From assembly GCA_003427395.1 (NCBI GenBank), contig BFEA01000118.1, positions 2,617,103 through 2,657,755 of the forward strand: DNA of 40,653 bases, read 5' to 3'. The translations under genes were made by a program, and so were the position numbers. The DNA is from Chara braunii. Lineage: Eukaryota; Streptophyta; Charophyceae; Charales; Characeae. The notes beneath the pieces were generated by a model. It had not been told where the DNA came from, did no database searches, and worked only from the letters and a program-made list of their open reading frames with translations. Positions 21,740-31,411 of the stretch are shown here, in pieces. The stretch's first letter is position 1. Every line of letters starts with the position of its first letter.

Positions 21740-24196
21740 AAATAAATGAATCAACCAATCAACCAATCAACCAAGGCAGGGTTTTCCGCTCTTGGTCCAG
21801 ACGTGTTCTGTCTATAAGCCAGTTGTGGTCGGTAGACAACGGTGCTCTATCTGCCATAATTGCAGTGAGGCAAATTTTGTAAGCTTTTTTTTTTGCCATT
21901 CTGAACCATTTTATTATTTTTAAGTTTTCTTTGCTTAAGTTCAAATGCTTCATCCAACGCTTCTCCACCCGATCCCGAAGGTTAATTCTTGGCCTGAGAA
22001 GCCTATAGGTCGATTTGACCGCTAGGCCGTGCAAGGATTTTGTGAATTTCCTACCCTTCCTTGTTGGTGTTGTCCATGTCCATTCTGTCGGGTCTAGGGC
22101 CAGTTGGTGAACCGGGGCATGAGGGAGGTAGGCAATTCATTGCTCGTTCTCATGGAACACCCCGATTCTGAATAACTCTTCTTTTTGGCATGTTATTGTT
22201 TCTTCTAGTTTTGTTCTCTAAATCACATTGTTCTTTTTCACTTAAAAAAAATTCACTATTACTGTTCCGTTACTATCGCAGTGCACAATATTGCCCACCT
22301 CCCTTGGTCGTTCCCTGATTGCCACCCAGTCCGATTCTTGCAACGAGGGGCCTTTCCTTAGAATCCTCCACCAATCCAGGGGGATCTTTTCTATTAGAGC
22401 CTCAAAGGACTCCTCCAGTCGGTGGCAGTAGTGTAATCTCTCCCGTAACGGCCCCCGGTTAACCGACTCTCTATTTTTCGTGTCTCATATATCTTTTATC
22501 CTTATTATTCCCCGCTTGACCCAGTTCTGCCAAGGGGCGTCTCCGCAATGGAGGGTCTGTCCATTCGAGTCCACCACCCATCTGTTCCCAAAGAGGGGCT
22601 GCGGGACCACCTCTTCCCATCTTTCTGAAGGGATTTTGTCTGGTAGGGGGAGGCTTCTCCATGTTCTCAGCAGGGTAGGCCAGAAGAGGTCATTTGGCAG
22701 ATCTTCCTTGCTGCTTGTCTGGGTGAGTCGGGAGAGAAGGCGCATTGCGTCGATCCTCTTCTTGGGATGGGCCATCCCCTGTTCTCCAGCCACGTCAGTG
22801 GGTCGCACTCTTTCGATGTTTGTGGTGCTAGTCGAGAGATATGTTCTAAGGCCAACCCCCTCCATGGGGTTTCTGGGTTGAAAAGTAGTCTCTTGAGCCA
22901 CTGTAGCGCTAATGCTTTGGTTTGTATTGTGGGATCTATAATGCCCAGTCCGCCTTTCGTTTTCGGTTGGATTATGGATTGTCATGCCACTGTGTTGATG
23001 ACGTTATGGTTGTTGTGGTTTCCTCGCCACAGAAAGGCGGCTATCTGACGTTGCAAGGGGCGGAGGGCATTCTTGTCTAATGCCCAGATGACTGATTTAT
23101 ACCACAATGAGGCCAGAACCACGTTGTTAATTATTAGAGAACGGTCGAACAAAGAAGTGTGTTTGTCCTCCCATTGTGTCATCTTCTCCAAAGGTGGCTT
23201 GGAGATTCATTCATTGTTAGTCGATGGTTTGCCTTCTGCTGACATTATAACTCCCAACACTCCGATGGCGGATTCCTGAGGGAGCCATTTAAGATTAGGT
23301 TCCTCTAGGGGTCTCACCCCTTGGTGGTGTATCCACCATCCTTGGGTCTTGTTTCCCCAGTTGACCTTCATGTCAGATAGTCTACAGAAGCGGTCCATCA
23401 TGTTCTGAATGTCTGCCATTACCTCTCTGGATGTGTCGATCATAAGGGTTAGATCGTCCATAAACAACGAGCAAACTGGAATCGCGTTCTGAGGTATTGA
23501 AGATACTTGAATTTTCTTGATGTCCTTATGTTTCCTAAGGTTAACAGTTAGAGCCTCCATAACTATGACAAAAAGGTACGGGGTTATTGGGTCTCCTTGC
23601 CTGACTGACCTTTGGAGTTTGATAGGAGGGGCTAGATTTCCATTCACCGTAACTCTGGTCATTGCGTTATCGTGAAGGATTTTTACCCAGCGTCTGAAAC
23701 ACGACCCAGAGTTAAGTTTTTTGAGGCACTTATCTAGGAACAACCAGTCCACATGGTCATATGCCTTCTCGAAGTCAATGAAGATAATGGTTGTGTTATG
23801 TCTAGACTGTCTTGTGAGCTTAATCATTTCGTTAACCAAGACTATATTGTTTTGGACTCCTCGATGTGCCTACCTTGAATGAAACCTGTTCAGTCTAGAT
23901 GTATGATATCCGTCATGACGGGTACCATTCGATTTGCTTGAGCCTTCGCCATTAGCTTATAGACCACTGTCAGTAGTGTGATAGGCCCGTAGTTTCTAAT
24001 ACTGGTTTTTTCCCTGTTTTTGTAGAGGAGGGTCAATACTCCTTGACTCACTATTTCCCTTGTCTGGCCTATTTTTTAGACCTCTTGGTAATATTCCATG
24101 AGGTCCTGTGAGATGCTTGCCCACATAGTCTCTCAAAATTCCTTGGGAAGTTCATCTATGCTCGGGGTCTTCTCCTCTTCCATTTGCATTAACGTT
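21740..24196 (-). pseudogene. LINE ORF2 C-terminal half, family B: reverse transcriptase
   Basis: On the minus strand the frame starts WTTLMQMEEEKTPSIDELPKEF and proceeds through TLLYKNREK, NYGPITLL, VYKLMAKAQANR and TGFIQGRH. A clean block follows (23207-23839) with FIDFEKAYDHVDW, LQRSVRQGDPITPYLFVI and the catalytic FMDD at 23453-23464. Downstream pieces include a thumb-like region and a block with RTWRSLPLPDKIPSERWEEV (22485-22985), then KAYKICLTAIMADRAPL at about 21850. Several stops and frameshifts occur. The zf-RVT end is missing. It differs clearly in sequence from the LINEs at 13-15 kb and 35-39 kb, so it is a second family. Confidence 0.88.
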
Positions 24197-25540
24197 GTCC
24201 ATTTTTTTTTTTTTGTCAAGGGCCTATCTAAAGGAGATTCATTCCCAGGACTTTAGGCCAAGGCGAGCACAAATTTGCAGTTAGTTTGGGCAGAGAGTTA
24301 GTAGGAAGGGAATGGGAATGGGGGAGACATGCGCGGACATGGAGAGAGAGGGAGAGTGGGAGTGAAAGAAACCCGATATCTCGCTCGATCCTCGATAGAA
24401 TCAGGCGAGATAAAGTGCTAGACCAGGGTTTTGATGGCGGACGAATCTGATGGTGAGGACGGATCCGGAAGTTAGTGGCTTGTTCTAGCTGCGTACAAGG
24501 TAAGTGCTGCGCGGAGGAGGGGTGATGGGCGATTGCGTAGATCGCTTATTCCTTACCGGACTTAGAATTCAGCGAAAGAGGAGTCGAAATCGGGCTGTTT
24601 GAGGCACTCCAAAGCCGCAAAGCGAATGGTGGTGGCAGAATTTTGATTAGGGCCACGGGCTTGGAGCTGTGAAGGTTGCAGAGTGCGTGCTAGGAGGTGT
24701 CTCTGATATGGTGGTGAATCTGGCCGGGATCCAGCGAAAGATTCATCTTCTTTTTCTTTCCTTTTTAACGTCGTATCTGCGCATGATTGTAGTGGAAAAT
24801 CCTTTCTCTAGATGGGCAATGTTGGGGAGCTGCCAGGCGGGGCGCTGTTGCTGATCGTACTCCGATCAAGATCGCCTTGTTGTTCGTGATGATCACCGAC
24901 ATCGGGATAGTCATTGTTGGGAGCGCGGCTATTTTATTCGAGCCCACCATTGAAACCCCGACCACGCTAGTCCTGGATGCAGCTAGATTCCGTGCTGATC
25001 ACCTTCATCGGGGAAGTCGTGTCCTCCCTCACTGCGCCCTGTCACCATGCTGGTCGTTGCGGTCGCAAGCGGGCTCAGAATCATGCTCTTCATCAGAAAG
25101 CCTTTGGGCTCTCCATCACGATTGAATGTACCAAACCGCATAAGCGGTTAGGTGCATTCGGGAAGCAAGAGAGAGAAAGAGACCAGAGAGGGTCGACGAG
25201 CTTACCTCAAATATGCCACCTGTCAATTACAACCAGCTGCGAGGGGTTCGAGGGCGGTGAGAGTGACGAAGGCGTCGAGCGGAACAGTGAAGGGAGGAGA
25301 GCAGTCGAAGACTCTCACCCACTTCGAGGCTGCGACAACTTTCCTCGAAGTGTTTGCCTTCGTTTCAGTGGCTGGCCGCTCCCTGCTAATGGGCCTTTCA
25401 CGTTCCCGCAGAGGTTTCATTCCCACATTGTGCAGCTACGAGTACGCAGTAGCAGGCGCGACAGTGAGCGACCTTCGCATACACCTTCCCGCGTTCTTGC
25501 GCCGCAGAGTTGGGGCATGAAACTGTCGAATTGCAGATGT
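24197..25540. other. No gene recognised
   Basis: Starts with a poly-T run (about 24202-24215) that abuts the reverse-transcriptase fragment. A consensus-like splice donor (acaag|gtaagt, near 24500) and a 13-codon ATG frame at 24433 are present, but I could not build a gene from them. The 248-codon plus-strand frame at 24977-25723 has no recognisable domain and overlaps another frame, so I do not call it. Confidence 0.4.
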
Positions 25541-25550
25541 GAATTCGAAT

Positions 25551-25630
25551 CCGGCGGCCGGGCTCAGTTGGTAAGGCACTCGAGTGACATTCAAGAGGTC
25601 TGGGGCTCAATCTCCATTGGCATCATGCAT
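25551..25630 (+). ncRNA. tRNA-like sequence, possible SINE head
   Basis: CGGGCTCAGTTGGTAAGGC fits the pol III A box (usual form TRGCnnAGYnGG). About 33 nt later GGGGCTCAATCTCC resembles the B box GGTTCGAnTCC. Their spacing and order are those of a tRNA gene. The acceptor stem does not close, so this is a decayed tRNA or a tRNA-derived SINE head rather than a working gene. No A-rich tail is seen. Confidence 0.4.
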
Positions 25631-26741
25631 ATGGGCAAGCTTGGTGCCCGCCACATAGAGATATGCCATCATGGCATTGCGCATAATGTTGTAGAGCTGC
25701 GTACTAAGCAGACCGTTGTTTGATAACAACGAACAACAGTTGGAGGGGCTGTTGTCGGGTAAAGACTACAAAAGACTTTTGATAGCTTATGTGAGCCTTC
25801 TAGTAGCGGTGAATTCAAGATGGGCTACTACTGTTGCTAATCGTAGGACCTTACTGTTGTAAATTGAATGCAGTTGTTGTCTTCAGTCGAAGGGATCCCT
25901 GCGAATGTACGATCAAACATCGGATGCTATATGGCTGGTAGGATGATGCTGGAGTTGCGGAGGTTAGAAGCAGTCACTGGGATGTCTTGCTGAGTGACCG
26001 ATTGTGTCTATTGTACCCTGTTGCGGGGTTCCGCACTGCGTATTGCCGCGCTTTGTTGAGATTGCAGACTTACCTGTGGCCAATACATTTTGAGTCACGA
26101 GCTCTGCAAAGTGGCTGATTCCTTTAAATGAGGTCTTTACTGCGAGTGGGAGAATCGCCAGGGAATCAACTGCAGACGGTTTGACTTCGTTTGACCAAGC
26201 TGCTCCACGTTTTGACCATCATTGAGGGGCCCTTAGGCGCATCAAGGCAACAAGACCCTCTCCTAAGAGTTGAGTTGTCCCCCTCTTGTATCTCGAGCGT
26301 CTGAAACCTCTCCTTTTATCCTTCTTACTTTAAGTCTAATCCTGGTTACGAGAGGAGGGCGGCAGGCGGGATTGCAACCCGTAGAACCGCAGCAAGACTC
26401 TGTGGAGAGTTAGCCCACCGATTGCGGGAGCTCTGCCGGGACTCATGAGAAGTAATGGAGGCAGGGGACTGAGAGGTAATGGTTCTATCCTCTTTTTATA
26501 AACCCGGTTATAACCCATATTCGTAGTTTTTGCTATGTTTGACTGAGTATACTGCGTGCACCCTTACTTTGATTTTCAGTTTGACTTTCAGGACTTAAAC
26601 CAAACTTAAATAAAGGAAGGCATGCGCAATATCAGTTTCAGTTTTGTTGATTGATTGAAAGCCGATTGTGAAAAGGGATTGCATCTAGGGAAAGGATGAG
26701 AGAAAGGCAGTATCGCTTCTGTCTGACTGGGTCCATCAAAG
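25631..26741. other. No gene recognised
   Basis: Mixed sequence with short frames only. Nothing here matches the hairpin array that begins at 26742, although ACTGGG at 26726-26731 could pair as an outer arm of the first hairpin. Confidence 0.4.
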
Positions 26742-27472
26742 ACTGAGCAAGTCTCCATAAGTTTGGGGAGGCCCAGTGCTACGTTTATTTTTGAGTTGCC
26801 TAGAGGACCAGACATGTTCCATAAGTTTGCGTGGTCTGGTTGCTTTGACTTACGAGGGCTGTCTGTGGATGACTTTTTGGGACCAAGCACTGTCCCATAA
26901 GATTGATTGGCTTGGTTGCCTTGTTTATTTTGGCTTTTCTCAGTTTCTTTTGGTTTTGAACGAGGGGGGTTGAGCATGTTCCATAAGTTTGGGTGACTCA
27001 ACCTCTTCCTGCATTACCATTAAGAAAAATAAATCAGGCCAGAGGACCAGACACATTCCATAAGTTTGGGTGGTCTTGGTCCAGTGTCATGCACATGCTG
27101 GAACCAAAAGACTATAAATTGGCTATATTTTACTCTTACTTTACCTAAGAACAGGCTAGTCAGACACTGCCCCATAGGTTTGGGTGGTCTGACTGTAGCT
27201 TATCACAAACTGAAGAGAGTATTAATTAAGAATAAATTTATGGTAAGAAGGGGCAGGCTGAAACTCGAGCTAAGATGATCGGTTCAGTCATATGCTACCT
27301 TAAAAGATTAAGTGCAAATAGTTATATATAATTTAAATACTTAAACAGTTCAGGGCGGCTAAGCGGGATAACCTAGTTTCATGCGCAAATAAGAGAGAAG
27401 TAGTTGTGCCCTCTGTTTGTGTATACTCAATGGTTGAGCTAGACATTGTTCCATAAGTTGGGTGGTCTAGCT
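26742..27472. repeat. Array of seven hairpins, conserved loop, covarying stems
   Basis: Each unit has a loop of 20-22 nt built on CCATAAGTTTGGGTG, enclosed by complementary arms of 7-9 nt. The arms are: ACTGAGC/GCCCAGT (26742-26777, one mismatch), ACCAGAC/GTCTGGT (26807-26840), ACCAAGC/GCTTGGT (26882-26916), GGTTGAG/CTCAACC (26968-27003), GGACCAGAC/GTCTTGGTCC (27044-27082, one bulge), AGTCAGAC/GTCTGACT (27158-27194) and AGCTAGAC/GTCTAGCT (27437-27472). Stems differ between units but keep pairing. Spacing between unit starts is 62-114 bp except the last (279). The loop falls in different reading frames, so this is not a peptide repeat. Function unknown. Confidence 0.85.
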
Positions 27473-27740
27473 TTACGCCTTATGTAAGCTGGTATAAAGG
27501 GATAAATCATTGAAAGTCAATGAACTATTGTTTGATAAGATTGACTTGGGGATGGTGAGAGTACTTACCTTTTGTGGTTTAGCCTTGCATGTAGTTAAGT
27601 GAGATTACTACTTGGTCCGAGTTTCAGTTTGACAGATAGTTGTTTTAAATGTTCGCCACGTGCTAGGGCTATATGAGTTAGTTTCAATTCTTACATTTTC
27701 AAAGGTAAGTTTTTTTTTACGTATGTCAATTTTCGCATTT
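27473..27740. other. AT-rich spacer, nothing recognised
   Basis: Separates the hairpin array from the AT-rich repeats. I see no further copy of the hairpin loop. Confidence 0.4.
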
Positions 27741-28370
27741 TTCTGGGATTTTTTGTTATACTTGGTTTTGTATAAATCTTGGTAAGCTACTTCTCTACGG
27801 GAAGCGCTGCCAAAATTTCTGCAAATCTAAGGAGTTAATTATATTTTGACCTTTCAAAATTCGGTTTGTCTAAATTTTATATATGACTTAGTAAAAATAT
27901 GGAAAGTCTCGTTTTCTAAAGAGAGTGCTGCCCAATTTTTTGCTAATTCAGGGAGTTTGACAAAATTTGGACTTTGAGAAGTCAAAGTTATTTTAGATTC
28001 CGAATTTAGCTTTGCATAAATCTTGGGATAACACTTATCTAAAGGGAGTTCTGCCAAAATTTTTACAAACCTAAGGAGTTAGTTAAATTTTTGCCTTAAG
28101 TTGAACTCAAGTTTTGACTCTGAGTTCGTATCTGACTTACTATATACCTGAGAAGTCTCCTTTTCAAAAAGGAGTGCTGCCCAAATTTTTACTAATTCAG
28201 AGAGTTAGGCAAAATTTGACTTTCTAAAGTTAGATATTATTTCAGTTTTTATATTTGAGTTAGTATAGATTCTGAAAATACATTTTTCCTACGGGAAGCG
28301 CTGCCGAAATTTTCTTAGTTTAGAGGAGATAAATTTTATTTTGACAGGTGGCGATACTGATAATCCACCC
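27741..28370. repeat. Five AT-rich repeats of about 120 bp, alternating A/B types
   Basis: Five units centre on a G/C island of the form GGGAG(C/T)(G)CTGCC.AAATTT near 27805, 27925, 28045, 28170 and 28300. Units 1 and 3 share 'ataaatcttgg', 'ctgccaaaattt' and 'aaggagtta'. Units 2 and 4 share 'tgacttagta'-like starts, 'agtgctgccca' and 'ctaattcag.gagtt'. This suggests a dimer of about 240 bp that was duplicated. Unit 5 is intermediate. No open frame is conserved between units. Confidence 0.75.
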
Positions 28371-28516
28371 TTTGTAGAGGAGATTATGTCAAAAATATGT
28401 CTCTTCTTTGGACGCAAGCTTAACGACAGACTTAAATTTACTTAGCAGACATTATGGAGCAAGGATGTACTATGAAGATTTATTCCCCATACACTGATGA
28501 TTTTGCTTGGGCATTG

Positions 28517-28648
28517 ACCTGTCTTATGATACAGGCCTCCTTTGGACATCTGATTCAAGATTCGGACTAGTTTCAGCTTGATCCTACAAGGATCATCTTC
28601 TGTTATCACTGATATCACTGATAACAGATCGGTTGCCGATTCGTCGGT
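28517..28648. other. Cluster of small stem-loops
   Basis: Four potential hairpins stand in a row: CCTGT/ACAGG (28518-28535), TGATCC-tacaa-GGATCA (28579-28595), TCTGTTATC/GATAACAGA (28599-28628) and CCGA-TTCG-TCGG with a UUCG-type tetraloop (28636-28647). Such density is unusual by eye. It could be a structured RNA segment on either strand. Confidence 0.55.
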
Positions 28649-28921
28649 TTACGACTCAACTCCAATCCATTCTCATTACTCAACATAAAAGGTTTTAGCC
28701 CTGGTGGTTTCTATTGTTTTATTAAGGTTTTCACCCGGACTTTTATTGAATGGTCATTTAACGAAAGTGTTTGGACAAAGCTTAGGGCTTGTATGGGTAA
28801 AGCGAGGGGTATGAGTATAGAGAATGATTGAAGTTGACCCCATGTAGTGTATGGACTCTTGGTTGACTCTTTGATGTGATTGCAGGTATGTTATGTGGTT
28901 TGGACTTTGGATTTAACTGTT

Positions 28922-28982
28922 TGCGATCACATACATATATATGACTGAGAGAAGTCTCACTGTGATTGTGAGAAGTGATCGT
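28922..28982. other. Nested hairpin
   Basis: Outer arms CGATCAC (28924-28930) and GTGATCG (28975-28981) enclose an inner hairpin TGAGA-gaag-TCTCA (28946-28959). It lies just before a (TA)n tract. Confidence 0.5.
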
Positions 28983-29000
28983 CACATATTTATTCCCCAC

Positions 29001-29027
29001 TATATATATATATATATATATATATAT
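29001..29027. repeat. (TA)n microsatellite
   Basis: Uninterrupted run of about 13 ta units. No hammerhead-like sequence follows this tract, unlike the one at 40488-40504. Confidence 0.9.
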
Positions 29028-30200
29028 GTGCTTACCTACGTCTCAGTGTTTGCATGACCTACACAGCCCACGCCTATGGGTTTTAATTGGGGTTGAGATT
29101 GAGAAAGGCAAGAGGATTCCCTTCCTTTACGATTTTGCTTCTTATAAAGTTTATTGGTCGGACGTTGATTTTGAGCCTGGATGCGAGGTCCTTGTCCAGG
29201 ACATCCCATGTCCTAGACTCCGCGTGGAAGGGATCACCCCCCGCGTAGAGCCTATTTGCCCTGCCCACCGGGACACTCGGCCTAAGGACCGAAGGTGCCG
29301 CGGGAGCCAAACGGTTATTCCTTCAGCCGTGCAATATCGTGAATTGTTCGACCCTCACGATACTTCGAGATTGACACTTGAGTGTCATAAGCAGTACTCG
29401 GATCCACGAGGGACCGCTTGATTATGGGCACTACATAGTACGCCATCATTACGACTGTTTTTGTATTTATGCATTGGTAGCCGATATGGGAAGATCTTGC
29501 GTCTGCGCGGTTATATACTAAGTTTCGTGCGCATCGTCTACCCAATTTCCGCGTTGGAAGGTTATGGGATGAATACAAAAGGGACTAAGAGTGTTGTTGT
29601 GTTGTTTATTTTTGTGTCGTTCCATGTGTGTGAGTGTTGCGGTGTACCGCGTGGTAAGTGGGATGCGTCGGTTCGCGTGCGGGTTCGATAGAGGCGTGGG
29701 ACCGCTCATACCCCCTATGCTACAACGAACGAGAAACGGCCTCGGTTGGTCCACCTCTGCGATTGCAATTGATTAGCTTTCGTACTGTGGACTGGTAGCT
29801 CGACGGGGATACGCCCACCGAAGGGCGGTGACAACTCTTGTAAGGTGGAGGTAAGTTGTACCTCGCGTTGACCCTATCCTGTCATAGGGGCTCGCGAGAG
29901 GTATGGTTGGTGCACTCGGTCGGAGCGGCCAGCGGAAGCTCCATGTATATCGCAACGAGGAATAGTCTAACTCCTGCGTGACGCGGCCGGGAGGGTCCCA
30001 CCCTGAGCGGTGTGGGACCGATGCGCTCGACACCGTCGGAGTGGGTATGGCGAACCAGCAGGAGAGGGAAGCCATAGTGTTTGCAATCCCTTTCAGTTAA
30101 AGCTGCTTATAGACGACTCTGGCGAAAGGTAGATATGACGACGATTATTCAAAAAAGGTAGGCGAGACATCTAAGCATTGATATAAACTCAATCAGGTAC
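29028..30200 (+). other. Unassigned stretch with a moderate open frame
   Basis: The frame 28975-29421 (148 codons from its first ATG) encodes, past the (TA)n tract, a charged segment with IEKGKRIPFLYDF, VYWSDVDFEPG and PRLRVEGITPRVEP. I do not recognise a family. Frames in 29460-30080 on both strands are likewise unassigned. Composition is more even than in the AT-rich region to the left. It could be a decayed transposon gene or host exon; there is no decisive sign. Confidence 0.35.
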
Positions 30201-30224
30201 ATCAAGCTTTTCATAATACTACGC

Positions 30225-30715
30225 AACGACCGACAAAATTTTCATCCCTAAAATGGCAGATTCTTCATTGTTGTCTGCCCACGAATGATTAAATCATTGA
30301 TCATACCACGCTGGAATGACAAGGAGTAGCATTCTCATGGTGCAAATCCTGTCTGTCAATGTTTTCCAGTGGAAATTTTTGTGAAATTGTAGAACATATA
30401 TTTCTTCAATGCTCAAGTTCTATTGTCATATGGAGACGGTGGGATTGTGTTTAGAGGGGTCTTACAAGAATAGATTGGCCTTGGAATTAGAAGGGTATTC
30501 TATTTTGACACGGATTTCCCCTTGATTTCACACTCATAAACTTTCAATCCAACCTGTTTGGAATTTGACACAAGGTCATCCTATGGTTTCTGTGGTACAA
30601 GCGTCATGCCCACGAGAGAGAATGGGTTTACTTGGAGGGACCTGAATTGGTTGATTATATAGTCCAATTTGTCCAAACTGAAATCAGAGCTCATTGATCG
30701 AGTACGAAAGGCCAA
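30225..30715 (+). pseudogene. LINE ORF2 3' end fragment (zf-RVT)
   Basis: The plus strand reads FSSLKWQILHCCLPTND, then WCKSC and, after a gap, IVEHIFLQCSSSIVIWRRWD. This is the C-x2-C ... H-x4-C zinc-binding end of plant LINE reverse transcriptases (zf-RVT). A frame-shifted tail (LWFLWYKRHAHERE, TEIRAH) fits the usual ORF2 C-terminus. It has several stops. It lies just upstream of the next LINE, in the same direction. Confidence 0.7.
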
Positions 30716-31410
30716 TTAAACAAATTCGAACAGAACAAATAAATTTCAAGAACAACGCCCTAACGGTGGTAATGGCGTATGGGCAAAACCGACCCCTGTC
30801 TAGGCAGCAACACTTGTCTGAAGGAAGTGTAAATATGCCTGAGGGTAAGGAAAAGATCCATATGAAACAACAGCCTCCCCCCCAGTCCACACAACGACAA
30901 TCCGAGAATACCTTGACTCTCACATGAGATAGGGAGATGGAACCCCACACATTACCCACGACTGTGAGACAAACCTTTCTGATCAACTGCGAAGAAAGGG
31001 TGCCAGCAAAGCACCTGTGGAAGGCGCTGTCAAAGGTTTTAAACCCCAGGAAGTGTGGCTTAAAGCCAACCCCCTGCTAAGCAAGATCAACCGCTGGCCA
31101 AACACCAAGACCACAAACCACAGAATGTCCCCCACACTCATTGCTTGCAAGAGGTACAAGGAGGGAAGCAATGTCAATCCCCTGACCCTGCGCACTCCCC
31201 AACGTCCGCGTGCATGGCAATGGTGGTTTCTTAGGTGACGGGGGAAGTAAAATTCCTTCCCCCCGAGCTGCCCAGACGCCACAGCATGATTTGGCGCGGG
31301 TTCAGTTGCTGGAGCTCGAACATGACGAGGTAGTCGGAACCGCTCAACAACATCATCCTCATCAGCAACTGCTGTCACAACAGCACCTGACGCAGCAGCA
31401 GTGTACGCAA
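30716..31410 (+). other. Possible 5' part of the LINE ORF1 region
   Basis: Short plus-strand frames (30694-30927 and 31017-31238, the latter with GFKPQEVWLKANPLL and a basic, Pro/Thr-rich tail) lead into the Gln-rich region. I do not recognise a domain. They may be the N-terminal end of ORF1 or unrelated sequence. Confidence 0.35.
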
Positions 31411-31411
31411 G

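Noticed and set aside
24433-24510. Host gene 5' exon with ATG and a GTAAGT donor
   Set aside because: The ATG frame stops after 13 codons before the donor, and no downstream exon with a recognisable protein could be joined.
24977-25723. 248-codon plus-strand frame
   Set aside because: No recognisable domain, biased toward Arg/Ser/Gly from GC-rich DNA, overlapped by another long frame, and includes the tRNA-like sequence.
26606-27001. Minus-strand frame of 131 codons over the hairpin array, with NLWNM-like words
   Set aside because: The repeated loop is read in different frames within this one frame (NLWNM, SYGTV, LMETC), so the repetition is at the DNA/RNA level and the frame is incidental.
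26742-27472. CRISPR-like array
   Set aside because: Units are not direct repeats with unique spacers of fixed size, the conserved part is the loop, and the sequence is nuclear DNA of a eukaryote.
28497-28503. CTGATGA, a possible second hammerhead
   Set aside because: No stem II or GAAA box follows at a suitable distance.
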